NCBI GenBank assembly: GCA_020444065.1
Contig: JAHLLQ010000003.1
Span: forward strand, 754,979-818,978
Direction: 5' to 3'
DNA from: a bacterium
GTDB taxonomy: Bacteria > Sumerlaeota > Sumerlaeia > SLMS01 > JAHLLQ01
DNA: 64,000 nt
This document shows positions 1-8,932 of this stretch, piece after piece; the stretch's first letter is position 1; each line of letters starts with the position of its first letter. The notes below the pieces were generated by a model. It was given only the letters and a program-made list of their open reading frames with translations, was not told where the DNA came from and did no database searches. The position numbers were made by a program, and so were the translations under genes.

Positions 1-458
1 CAGACAAGGAAGACTTCCACGCCGCCCGCTTCGCCAACGCCGCGCAGATTCAAACCGATGAAGACCGCCATGATTCCCACGGCCGCAGCGCGTGCGAACC
101 ATTGTTCCAGACCAAACACGTGTCCGAGATATTGTCCGAACGTGAAGGCATAAACGGCGTTGGTGAGAACGTAACCAATGATCAACACCCACGACAGGCT
201 GCCGGCAAAGCCCTTGGCGTTGATCTCTCGCAGGAACGTGAACGCACCGCCGCCCTCGCCGTACTTGGCGGCCAGTCGTTCGTAGCTGTATCCGGCTACC
301 AACGCGACGAGGCCCGCCGCGATGAAGCTCAACCAAGTCCACGAACCGGCAATTGCAATGACAACGCCCAGCGTAGAGAATATCCCGCCTCCGACCATGC
401 CACCAACGGCCATGGACCATGTCTGGTTGAATGTCAGCTTGGCCTTCGAATGAGGCAT
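1..458 (-). CDS. APC-superfamily amino acid permease, N-terminal part (runs off the window)
   Basis: Only the first 152 codons are present; the gene continues past position 1. Translation on the minus strand begins MPHSKAKLTFNQTWSMAVGG, followed by a glycine-rich first membrane segment (GGMVGGGIFSTLGVV) of the kind that binds the substrate backbone in APC transporters. Several more hydrophobic helices follow, with a conserved-looking KYGEGGGAFTFLRE loop. The ATG at 456-458 has a GAGGGA ribosome site about 7 bases upstream. The family imports or exchanges amino acids or polyamines across the inner membrane; the substrate cannot be told. It is transcribed away from the large secreted protein gene that follows and is separated from it by a terminator. 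Confidence 0.8.
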   Translation of the reverse strand, partial: MPHSKAKLTFNQTWSMAVGGMVGGGIFSTLGVVIAIAGSWTWLSFIAAGLVALVAGYSYERLAAKYGEGGGAFTFLREINAKGFAGSLSWVLIIGYVLTNAVYAFTFGQYLGHVFGLEQWFARAAAVGIMAVFIGLNLRGVGEAGGVEVFLV

Positions 459-531
459 AATGGGTCCCTCTGGTTGTCTCACGAAGGGAGCATGCAAGCA
501 TCGTGCGAAGTCGGAATGCCACTCTCTCCAA

Positions 532-567
532 AGGAAAACCCGGGAAGGAGAGAGTCTCCTTCCCGGG
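532..567 (-). terminator. Rho-independent terminator of the beta-helix protein gene
   Basis: A near-perfect inverted repeat (CCCGGGAAGGAGA, 4-base loop, CTCCTTCCCGGG) lies 31 bases past the minus-strand stop codon at 598. Read on the minus strand it is followed by GGGTTTTCCTTT, the expected T-rich tail. Confidence 0.85.
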
Positions 568-597
568 TCGGTGTGACAGATTGTCGGTTCGCTGCGA

Positions 598-3500
598 TTA
601 CGGCGCCATGTCGCCGGCGTCGATCACTGTGTCGTCGTTCATGTCGTAGATTGTCAGATCGTCGATGATCTGCGTCAGGCCAACAATCACCGAAATGACG
701 TTTGCCTTTGCAGTCGCGGCGTCACCGAGCGTGTGGAACACCTCGTTTGTCTCGATAGTCTTCTCCGTATCGAAGACGATCTTAGCAACGTTCGTGATGC
801 GCACGGACAAGTCGTCGGCCAGGCCGGACTTCGGAGAGATGCGGAACGTGATGTGACCTTCGCCGCGACCCGTCTCGTCGTTCGGAGGCAGGAAGCCCGC
901 CAGAACATCCATCGGCAGTTCACCCGTCTCGGGGTCCAGCGTATGGAATGCGAACGACGCACGACCCGTCGCCGGATCGACGCTGCCTTCGATGTCCACC
1001 CACCACATTGTGGAGTCGTCCGCGCGGTAATCGGTGATGATTGCGCGTTCGTTCATCGAATGCCCATCGCCCGAGGGTGCAACAGTCTGATCGCCCCAGG
1101 CGACTTCGCTGATCTGGAACGTCGACCAGTCGAGATTCGGATCCAGATCGTCCGTGACGAACACTTCCTGCGCCGGCGCCGTGGCATCGCTGACGTTTTC
1201 GAAGTAAATCGTGTACGTCAACTCCTGGTCCGGCGAGACGATATTGTGTCCGCCCCAACCATCGGTACCAACCTTCTCGTTCGGATCGCGCGGACGGAAG
1301 ATCCCGATGAAGGCGCCATTGTACGGCGTCGGCGTCGGCACCGGAGTCGGGCGCGGGGTCGGCGGGCACTTGGGCGGACACTTCGGTCCGCAACACCCAT
1401 CTGGAACGGCCGGGATCGAGCGCTGGCCCTTCTTCAGGAAGGACAGAAGATCCTTCTCGGTACGTTTCGCCGATGTCGTTTCCTCGACGGGGACAAGCGG
1501 AACTGCGACCGGCGCATACCAGGACACGGCGTCGCCGCTGCGAGCGCAGTAGAGAAGCTGATCGCCTTCGGTCTGCGGATCGTCATCTCCATCCTGAGCC
1601 CAGACAACCTCATAGCCGTAGTAAATGCGCGCGATCGTGGGTGGCTCGCAATGATGGGCGTAGCTGATTCGCGACATCGATTGCCATGTCGAACCGCTCC
1701 ACCCCATCGCATAGACGTGGGATTCATCGTTCTCCTGATTCAGGAAGACAAGTTCGATCCATGAGCTGCCCCAGGAGCAAAGCGAAGGCGCTGTATGAAC
1801 TCCGGAAGGCGCGGGCGAGATGAGCGCGGGCGTTTCCCAGGTTCCGCTGACACGGCGCACATAGGTCAGCTTTGTCTGCTCTGTCGCATTGAGAACATCC
1901 AGGATTGGCGAGTTCTCATCCAGCCCGGCAGAGGAGGCCTCAGGCCAGACGACGAGCAGGTTGTTGCCGTTGTCGCTGGCAACGACCGGATCGCCAACGA
2001 AGTTCACGCCGCTTGAGATCGTTGTCGGGGCACTCCACGCGGCGCCGTCCCACGAAGCGGTTACAATTTCGCCGCCCAGTGCGGTGGCGTAGTCGCCCGT
2101 CATCTTTCTCCAGACAGCCACCGTCTCGCCGTCGGGCGTCCGGATGACGCATGGCTTGCCATCGTTGTAGAGATCGGCACTGACATCCGCGAGAACCGTA
2201 TCGCCCTCGTAAGTGTTGCCGGTTCCAGTGAAGGGATCGATCGTATCTTCGACGATCGTTTCGACCGGGATGTCCTCTCTGTAGTAGCGTGAAATGCGCG
2301 TGATCTTCTTGTCGGTTACAATTGTGCGGAAGCCCGGCTCGAAGTCCTTGCCGCCGCATCCCTTGCCCCACGAGCTCGTGATCTGGCGCTTGCCGTGGCC
2401 GTACAGGAATACAGCTTCGCCGATCATCTTCACGCAGAAGCCGCCCCAGTTCCAGCCCTTCACGAAGTCGTAGACGATGTTTCCGGAGATGTTGATGGTG
2501 GCCTTGCCTCCGACGAGTCCGCCGTTGTCTTTCGTGCCGGCCGCGTAGAAGGCTCCGCCGCCGCCACCGTTGGGCGAGAAAGTAATGTTGCCAAGATTCG
2601 GCATCGCACCGGCGTTGCCTTCCCAGATCAAGTTGACTGCGCCCGATCCTCCGAGTTGGACGCTCGGATAGAATGTTCCCACCGGATAGGGAATCGGCCA
2701 CACGAAGACGGGAATCGGTCGGTCGAGCTCACCCGTCAGTGCAGCAGATCCGCTGAGCTGCGTTTTGCGAATCACGTACCGGCACGGGTTCTTTCGGAGA
2801 CCATAAGTTCCGCTTCCGCTGATGGTGCCATTGCCGGTCAGAATATCGCCGAAGCCGATATTCATACCGCCGGAGATTGATTGAGTGAACCCGGTGCACG
2901 AAGGCGATCCGTTGCACTTATTACCGAAGAAGTTGATCTTGTACGACTTGCCGAAGATCGGCTGCATGACGAATGGAATCGACGTTCCCATGCCGATCGT
3001 GAACTCGAAGCAATCCGTGTCGTCGCGCAGAACATCGACGACCTTTGGAGGTATCGGCGATGCGGGCCATGCGCCTGCATTGGCGGGATCCAGTAGCGCG
3101 TAGTACATGTCCGTATCGTCGGTCAGAGCATCGTCGCGCTGCAGCCACACCAGCATGGGCACGCCGTTCTTATCGAGAACGACGGCCGGCTGAATATCTT
3201 CATGAGTCGCATCCGTCGCGGCGACGGGTTCTGTGAATTCCAACCCATTGTCGCCGATCCGTGCGAGCGACCAGAAGATCGTGCGCTCTTCCGATGCGTT
3301 CAGGCCCTCGAAGGCAACGATGTAGCCGAACGTATCAGTGCCGAGCAACTCATCGCCGAACGCGCCGGCAAACTGGGATACGCTTTGGGACATCGGAAAT
3401 GCCTCGCCCCAGGTCTCGGTCCCGCTGAACGTGCGAGCCATCGTGATGGCGCCGTGCTGCCAGATCAGAATCGGAGAGTCCGTTCCGCGCGAAACAAATA

Positions 3501-6500
3501 CGGGGTTCGTGTCCGGCGGACGTTCCTCTTCGGAATCATCGAGTGGCGGCGCATTCTTGCCCTTCAGCGCCAGGCCGTTCACGTCTTGTTGGTTTGTGAT
3601 ATCGATTTGAGGCGGCTCGTCTTGAACCTTGAGATCCAGTTGGATGCTGTATGTTGCGTCGGCAAGATTCTCGAGCAGGAAGTGTCCTTCCTTATCTGCC
3701 GTCGCGACGACCATCGCCTCGACCGATCCAACATCGATGGCCTTGACCAGAGCGCCGGCCAGCGGTGCGCCCGTATCGGCGTCTTCGACCCAGCCCGAGA
3801 TCGCTGCCACTGGGTAGTAGTCCGTCACGTCGAGCACGTGATGCTCGATCAGTGCATTTACGTCGGAGTTATTCTGCCCGCGCGCGGCAAAGCGATCCGC
3901 GATGTAGATCAAACGCGAATAGTAGGTATCCCAGTTCGCACCAAGCGAGGCCTTCACCATCGGCCAGGCGGTATCCCAGGCGGTCGCATCCATCTCGTTC
4001 GGTTGCAGGCTGGCCTTCCAGGCCTCCCAATCGATCGTCGACGAATCGATCGGGTGGGCCTGCAGATCGTAGCTCAGGTAATCGCCCACTTCGGGCAGGA
4101 AGTAAATGGGCACTCGACCAACGAAACCGGGCGGAAGCGTCCCCACCGGAGCATCCATACGCGCTCCGAGAAGCGGGAGATCGTCTGTGGTGTAAGGGAG
4201 ATCGCGCGCCAGACGCGTCTTCGTATTGTACGTGTTCTTCAGAATGAAGTACGGCGCACCCATATCGGCATCGCCGGTGTTCTCGTACTCCAGCCACATT
4301 ACCGACTCGCGATTCGGACGAACCCCGGGATTGGCGATCAGCTTCGCCTCAAGGATGCCGCCGATCCCTTCGGTGATTTCGAATGCGTCGGCCAGCACCT
4401 TCTCTTCCATGTCCGGCCAGACCACTGCGAAATTCGCAACGCGCGTCGACAGGCCGTTCAAGTCCATCGGGACAATCATCTTTGAGGACGACAGCGACGA
4501 AGGCGTGAATTCCTTGATCGTCGTTCCGGATTGATCCTGCAGTTGCACCACGCAGCCTGACTCGAAGCCGAGTCCGCTGACGGTCTCTGTGATCGTTCCG
4601 GCGTTACCGCCTGTTCCGACCGCGAGACTCGAAAGGTATCGATCCGTCGAGAGGCATGCGATTTCGAACGTCGTTGATGTCTCTGTATCGACGTCGCTGT
4701 AGTAGACGGAGAAGTAGTACGGTCCGGTCTCGGGATCGGGAATGGGAATCTCAAGGGTCCCATCCTTCGCGGCACCTTCCCAGTCGAACAAAGTGCCGTT
4801 CGGGAATCCGCCCATGAGGCCGAGCAACTTCCACTCACCACCGGATTCGTCTGGGGTCATCCGTACCAGCACATTCGTTGCATCGCCGTTCGTGAAATCG
4901 AGCCGATAGTCATTCAGCCCGAGATGTTGAATAGAAGCCGCAATCGGCGTATCGAGAAGGATCGGGTCTGCCTCTCGGTTCTCAGTTTCTGTAATTGAGA
5001 TCGCCCACGGTTCGAAGCCGATTCCATCGCTGACCTCTTCGCCGAGACCGCCCGGATTGCGCGTGGCATGATAGGGGCCACTCGCATCGCCCCACCAGCA
5101 AGTCTTCGCATTCACTGGCGTCTGGGGCGTGGAGTTGGTCATGCCCAGCGTGGACACATCGCTGTAGATCTGGTTGAAGCGGAACGTCGGTCGGGCGTTC
5201 TCGTAAATCCGCACGCCCCAACTGCCGTAATTGATGATTTTGCTGTACATGACGGAGACGTCGCTGCTTCTTATGTTCAGCGCTCCCCATCCATACTGCC
5301 CGCCTCCCTCCAGAATGCAGTTCGTGATCGAACCGCGCGAGCCTGCTTTGTACATCAGGTGCGACCAGGAGCCAGGGTCTGGTTGATCCTGTCGCCGAGA
5401 GATGATCACCGGATCGAGAGGCTCGCCCTCGATGATCATTTCTGCACCGGATACTATTTCGATGTTCCCTTGCAGGGAGTATCCCAGCGAGCCGAACCAG
5501 ATCTCTGCTCCTGGGCCTATGTAGAGGCGGGCTCCGCTCTGCAACTCGCCCCAGCCGCTCAGAAGATAGGGGATCCCGGCATCGTTCCACTCGACTTGAC
5601 CGTTCAAGTCGCCAATGTCGATATGGATGTAATCGCCTTCATTCCCTTCTGCGACGAGATCACGATACGTCGGATTCATATCCATCGTCGACTGGTAGAT
5701 CGCGACTCCCGCATTGTTGCGGAGCGTGCAATTCTCAATCCGCGGTGTGATGCCGGCCGTGCGCATCATGATTCCCTGTTGAGAAGAATTCTCAATCGTA
5801 CAATTCAGCACCTCGACATCGGAGGATTCGATGCGAAGCGTGCCGCTGTTCCACTGGCCACCGTACGTCAGATTGCAGTGATCGAGGATACCAGAAGACC
5901 CGGGGTAGTAATACACGTGCGCCCATCCGCCGGGCTGCGGATCATCAGACAGATGAGTGATTGTAATCGGCTTCTCAGCGGTGCCCTGCGCATTCAGCAC
6001 GCCGCCGCCGTAGACCTCGAAATTCGTTTGCATTGCGGATCCCAAGGCACCACACGCAATCGTCACCCCCGGCTCGATCTTCATCGTATAGCCATTCTGA
6101 ACACGAACCCAGCCGAAGAAGTTATAAAGGGGGACGGTGCCTTGAATCGTCACGTCCTGCACGACATCCAAGACACTCCCTACGCCACATGCGACGGCAT
6201 CCGCATCGTTCTCTTCAAACGTCAGGTTCGAGTACACCGGCGACATGTTGAGCGATTCCTGGCGAATCCCCTCGGGACAACGGCGGACCGTTAGCCCATC
6301 GAATGTCGGCGCGCATGGGGCATCCTTGATGCGAACGCCGGCTGTGCCGCAGTCTGTGATTTCAACATTCATTATCGTTGGGGAGCCCGTTGCCGTACCG
6401 ATTTCGATACCGGCATTGCTGCTCTCGCGAATAATCGTGTTGGTGACGGTAACCTGGTCCGATTGGATCGTCAGGGCTCCCGCACCGTATTGCCCGCCGT

Positions 6501-6903
6501 ATAGGAAGCTGCAGTGATCAATCGTCGCCTGCGATCCGGGCTCGAACTTCAGGTACGCCCAGAAACCGGCGGTTGGCGTTGTTGCGGTATCGGCCGTGAA
6601 GACGATAGGTGCGCCTTCCGTGCCCTGAGCATCAAGCTTCGCGCCGTCCTTGAAGACGACGTTCGTCTCCAGGCCTGAAGCCATCGGGCCGAAGCGCACC
6701 TCTACTCCGGGCTCGATTGTCAGAGTCGCTCCCGACTCGACAGTCAGCCAGCCAGCATACTGGATGGGGCTATCGGCAAGTTTCCAGGTTGTGTCTGTGG
6801 TGATTGTTTGGGCCGAAGCGCGGCCACATGGGAGGAGAGCCAGGCCCATAAACAGAAAAACTACCGCGTACAATCGACGCGGCAGAACAATACAACAACT
6901 CAT
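598..6903 (-). CDS. Very large secreted parallel beta-helix protein with dockerin-like tail
   Basis: A 2101-residue exported protein. Residues 1-31 form a signal peptide ending at GRASA. Residues of about 35-640 contain three ~200-residue repeats, each starting with a GWLTVESGATLTIEPGVEV-like strand block and passing through an IxxCxFxYGGQ-type turn, typical of right-handed beta-helix surface proteins. Around 1030-1100 is a carboxypeptidase-regulatory-like fold (GAPLAGALVKAID). The middle has glycine-rich and beta-propeller-like stretches. A PTPRPTPVPTPTP linker near 1850 precedes a conserved domain opening with RPRDPNEKVG (about 1865-2050), resembling uncharacterised C-terminal surface domains of diderm bacteria. 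The last ~45 residues contain one calcium-loop motif, DMNDDTVIDAGD. Start: ATG with a strong GGAGGG site 6 bases upstream. No catalytic motif was recognised; adhesion or polysaccharide contact is an inference. Confidence 0.85.
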   Translation of the reverse strand: MSCCIVLPRRLYAVVFLFMGLALLPCGRASAQTITTDTTWKLADSPIQYAGWLTVESGATLTIEPGVEVRFGPMASGLETNVVFKDGAKLDAQGTEGAPIVFTADTATTPTAGFWAYLKFEPGSQATIDHCSFLYGGQYGAGALTIQSDQVTVTNTIIRESSNAGIEIGTATGSPTIMNVEITDCGTAGVRIKDAPCAPTFDGLTVRRCPEGIRQESLNMSPVYSNLTFEENDADAVACGVGSVLDVVQDVTIQGTVPLYNFFGWVRVQNGYTMKIEPGVTIACGALGSAMQTNFEVYGGGVLNAQGTAEKPITITHLSDDPQPGGWAHVYYYPGSSGILDHCNLTYGGQWNSGTLRIESSDVEVLNCTIENSSQQGIMMRTAGITPRIENCTLRNNAGVAIYQSTMDMNPTYRDLVAEGNEGDYIHIDIGDLNGQVEWNDAGIPYLLSGWGELQSGARLYIGPGAEIWFGSLGYSLQGNIEIVSGAEMIIEGEPLDPVIISRRQDQPDPGSWSHLMYKAGSRGSITNCILEGGGQYGWGALNIRSSDVSVMYSKIINYGSWGVRIYENARPTFRFNQIYSDVSTLGMTNSTPQTPVNAKTCWWGDASGPYHATRNPGGLGEEVSDGIGFEPWAISITETENREADPILLDTPIAASIQHLGLNDYRLDFTNGDATNVLVRMTPDESGGEWKLLGLMGGFPNGTLFDWEGAAKDGTLEIPIPDPETGPYYFSVYYSDVDTETSTTFEIACLSTDRYLSSLAVGTGGNAGTITETVSGLGFESGCVVQLQDQSGTTIKEFTPSSLSSSKMIVPMDLNGLSTRVANFAVVWPDMEEKVLADAFEITEGIGGILEAKLIANPGVRPNRESVMWLEYENTGDADMGAPYFILKNTYNTKTRLARDLPYTTDDLPLLGARMDAPVGTLPPGFVGRVPIYFLPEVGDYLSYDLQAHPIDSSTIDWEAWKASLQPNEMDATAWDTAWPMVKASLGANWDTYYSRLIYIADRFAARGQNNSDVNALIEHHVLDVTDYYPVAAISGWVEDADTGAPLAGALVKAIDVGSVEAMVVATADKEGHFLLENLADATYSIQLDLKVQDEPPQIDITNQQDVNGLALKGKNAPPLDDSEEERPPDTNPVFVSRGTDSPILIWQHGAITMARTFSGTETWGEAFPMSQSVSQFAGAFGDELLGTDTFGYIVAFEGLNASEERTIFWSLARIGDNGLEFTEPVAATDATHEDIQPAVVLDKNGVPMLVWLQRDDALTDDTDMYYALLDPANAGAWPASPIPPKVVDVLRDDTDCFEFTIGMGTSIPFVMQPIFGKSYKINFFGNKCNGSPSCTGFTQSISGGMNIGFGDILTGNGTISGSGTYGLRKNPCRYVIRKTQLSGSAALTGELDRPIPVFVWPIPYPVGTFYPSVQLGGSGAVNLIWEGNAGAMPNLGNITFSPNGGGGGAFYAAGTKDNGGLVGGKATINISGNIVYDFVKGWNWGGFCVKMIGEAVFLYGHGKRQITSSWGKGCGGKDFEPGFRTIVTDKKITRISRYYREDIPVETIVEDTIDPFTGTGNTYEGDTVLADVSADLYNDGKPCVIRTPDGETVAVWRKMTGDYATALGGEIVTASWDGAAWSAPTTISSGVNFVGDPVVASDNGNNLLVVWPEASSAGLDENSPILDVLNATEQTKLTYVRRVSGTWETPALISPAPSGVHTAPSLCSWGSSWIELVFLNQENDESHVYAMGWSGSTWQSMSRISYAHHCEPPTIARIYYGYEVVWAQDGDDDPQTEGDQLLYCARSGDAVSWYAPVAVPLVPVEETTSAKRTEKDLLSFLKKGQRSIPAVPDGCCGPKCPPKCPPTPRPTPVPTPTPYNGAFIGIFRPRDPNEKVGTDGWGGHNIVSPDQELTYTIYFENVSDATAPAQEVFVTDDLDPNLDWSTFQISEVAWGDQTVAPSGDGHSMNERAIITDYRADDSTMWWVDIEGSVDPATGRASFAFHTLDPETGELPMDVLAGFLPPNDETGRGEGHITFRISPKSGLADDLSVRITNVAKIVFDTEKTIETNEVFHTLGDAATAKANVISVIVGLTQIIDDLTIYDMNDDTVIDAGDMAP

Positions 6904-6971
6904 CGAATTCCCTCCGACTTTCGAGCGGTCCCGGTGCCTGCCCCGATGTCGACTCCCCTGTCCGAGAACCC

Positions 6972-7001
6972 AAACCGCGTCCCTCTTTTTTTGCGCGGTT
7001 T
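6972..7001 (-). terminator. Weak inverted repeat, possible terminator after the O-antigen ligase gene
   Basis: Eight-base arms AAACCGCG and CGCGGTTT flank a loop containing seven T (plus strand). It lies 30 bases after the stop of the 7032-8477 gene and 68 bases upstream of the next start. No T-tract follows it on the minus strand, so it may be a terminator or an operator-like palindrome. Confidence 0.3.
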
Positions 7002-7031
7002 GTTGTTCTGTCTCTCAATCCCGCCAGGGTG

Positions 7032-8477
7032 TCAAGCAGTTCGGCTGACAGATAAACGCCGACGTTCATCCTCCACCATGGTGACGAGGGCCAGCAGGAG
7101 GGCAAAAAGAAGGAATGTTCGCGGAATGAAAAACGTGTCCTGCAGGAAAAGCGACATCCCCAATTGCACGAATCCCATAAATGCCGCAGCGAGGGCATTC
7201 CGATGGAACGTGTCTGGGAATTTCGTCGCTTGCACGAAGGTTTTCCGCCATAATCTGAACGTAAACAGTACGATCAGTAGAAAGAAACTGAAGCCGACGA
7301 AGCCTGTTTCTGTCAAAAGCTGGACATACCCAAGATCGACGTGATGCTTGAATACTCGCTCGTAGTGGATGATATACATCTCTCCCGGAACACGGTAGTC
7401 CGGCCACACATCCTTGAAATTCGTCAGGCCGATTCCGAACACCGGGTGATCCGCGATCATATGTCGGGCGGCAATGAACTTGTCCAAGCGGATCGCCAAT
7501 GAGGCGTCCGGCTTCCCCTCGCCACCGATGTTCTCAAGGCGGCCGAGGAGCTTCACGATCACCAGCGGCGCAACGGCCGTCGCTGCAATCACCAGGAAGG
7601 CGGCAATCACCGGCCGATACCGATAGCGGATCAACGGCAGTCCCAGAATGAACATTCCTGCAATGATAATCGGTGTCTGGCGATTGAACGTCAACAATGC
7701 CATTGCCAGCAGCAGCACCAAACCAATCATGGCAAAGACCTTCGCGGCTTTGCGCTTCGCCTCGATATGCAGAAACAGCGCCCAGGGAATCATCCACACC
7801 GTAATGAAAGCATACTGAATGGCATTCTTGGAGATGCCGTTAATCCGGAGCCACTCGCCCTCGGTCGTCTGATCGCTCAGACTGCCGAACAGGTCGTACC
7901 CGCGGATGAACTCCAGCAAGCCGATCGAGTTGATCGCGACGGTGATGAATAGCAAGATGCCCAGCATCTGCATGAACTCTGGGCGTTTTCGATAGTAGCT
8001 CGAAACCGCCAGCATCATCAGCATGTACATCGCCGGCTGGATCGCTGGTGGAGCTTCAGGGACCTTCAAATACAGACCAAACGCCACGGCATAGATTGTG
8101 TAGATGACGAGAAGAATGATCACAGGCGTGTGCGGGACCCGGAAGTGTCTCCGTCCCCACGCGACGACCCATGAAAGGAGAAACGCGCCCGCGAGCATCT
8201 TGTTGATTGTAACTGGCAGACCGGGAGCCGGAATGCCCTGGCTGAACCATGTGGCAAAGTAGAGCGGGAACGTCCATCGTGGGCCGGCGATCGAGATGAT
8301 CGCGACACACACGGCGGCCAATAACATGCGCGCGCCTAAGTCGGGAATGAACTTCATTGCAACCAGGAGGTAGAAGAAGACGCCCGCAATGATGAACGCG
8401 ATGAACAGCGTCACGTTCAGTTGACGGCGTTCCAGAGAGTCCTCAAACAGCAGCGATCGGAGTTCGGCGGCACTCAC
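7032..8477 (-). CDS. O-antigen ligase/polymerase family membrane protein (Wzy_C fold)
   Basis: 481 residues with roughly 11-12 hydrophobic helices and one long periplasmic loop, as in O-antigen ligases (WaaL) and polymerases (Wzy). The loop has the family signature: LAIRLDKFIAARHMIADHPVFGIGLTNF in sense, with the HPxFGxGxxNF core and a later HHVDLGYVQLLTETGFVG segment. These enzymes transfer or join undecaprenyl-linked glycan chains on the outer face of the inner membrane. The start is GTG at 8475-8477, sharing four bases with the stop of the upstream 152-residue gene, so translation is probably coupled. It is the third and last gene of the unit. Ligase versus polymerase cannot be decided from sequence. 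Confidence 0.85.
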   Translation of the reverse strand: MSAAELRSLLFEDSLERRQLNVTLFIAFIIAGVFFYLLVAMKFIPDLGARMLLAAVCVAIISIAGPRWTFPLYFATWFSQGIPAPGLPVTINKMLAGAFLLSWVVAWGRRHFRVPHTPVIILLVIYTIYAVAFGLYLKVPEAPPAIQPAMYMLMMLAVSSYYRKRPEFMQMLGILLFITVAINSIGLLEFIRGYDLFGSLSDQTTEGEWLRINGISKNAIQYAFITVWMIPWALFLHIEAKRKAAKVFAMIGLVLLLAMALLTFNRQTPIIIAGMFILGLPLIRYRYRPVIAAFLVIAATAVAPLVIVKLLGRLENIGGEGKPDASLAIRLDKFIAARHMIADHPVFGIGLTNFKDVWPDYRVPGEMYIIHYERVFKHHVDLGYVQLLTETGFVGFSFFLLIVLFTFRLWRKTFVQATKFPDTFHRNALAAAFMGFVQLGMSLFLQDTFFIPRTFLLFALLLALVTMVEDERRRLSVSRTA

Positions 8478-8932
8478 GAGGAAGCCTCCGCGCGAGACTC
8501 CTTCAGAGCCTCGACGGTCTTCTGCCAGTCACTCGGTTGATCCTTCGCAAGCGCCGCGAATTCGCTCGGTGCGCTGTCGCGTCCTGCAAACCAGCACTTC
8601 AGATCATGTCCGGCCAATGCGTGCGCAATAACCGGAATCGCCACCGTCTCATTGGTCACAACATCGGAAATCTTCTGCGAGAACGCGATACGCTCCAGAT
8701 GCATCTTCGCGCATGTTTCTTTGCCCTCTTGCGGCTGCATGACCTGAAACCAGAGACGATTCGATTCCGTGGGAAAACCAATGCGGTGGATCAGTTGCTC
8801 GCCTTCGAACTCCGTCCAGACACCGCCGAGCCCAGGCTCAAGACGCACAATCAGTAACCAATCCGCGACCTCACGCAACGCTGCGCGCAGAGCTTCATCA
8901 CTCGCCTGATATTCGAGGAGCAAGACTCTCAT
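8474..8932 (-). CDS. Hypothetical 152-residue protein between two O-antigen-ligase genes
   Basis: I do not recognise the family. The protein is soluble, with no signal peptide or membrane segment. It starts MRVLLLEYQASDEALRAALREVADW and has a mixed alpha/beta look, three cysteines or fewer and a Lys/Glu-rich C-terminus. Its ATG overlaps the upstream gene's stop by four bases (8929-8932) and its stop overlaps the downstream GTG start by four bases. It is therefore locked into a translationally coupled trio with two Wzy_C-type proteins. The context suggests a cytoplasmic partner or regulator of polysaccharide assembly; this is inference only. Confidence 0.75.
   Translation of the reverse strand: MRVLLLEYQASDEALRAALREVADWLLIVRLEPGLGGVWTEFEGEQLIHRIGFPTESNRLWFQVMQPQEGKETCAKMHLERIAFSQKISDVVTNETVAIPVIAHALAGHDLKCWFAGRDSAPSEFAALAKDQPSDWQKTVEALKESRAEASS

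Noticed and set aside
5068-6294. 408-codon plus-strand frame inside the beta-helix protein gene
   Set aside because: No recognisable domain or ribosome site; the minus-strand frame has a signal peptide and repeats.
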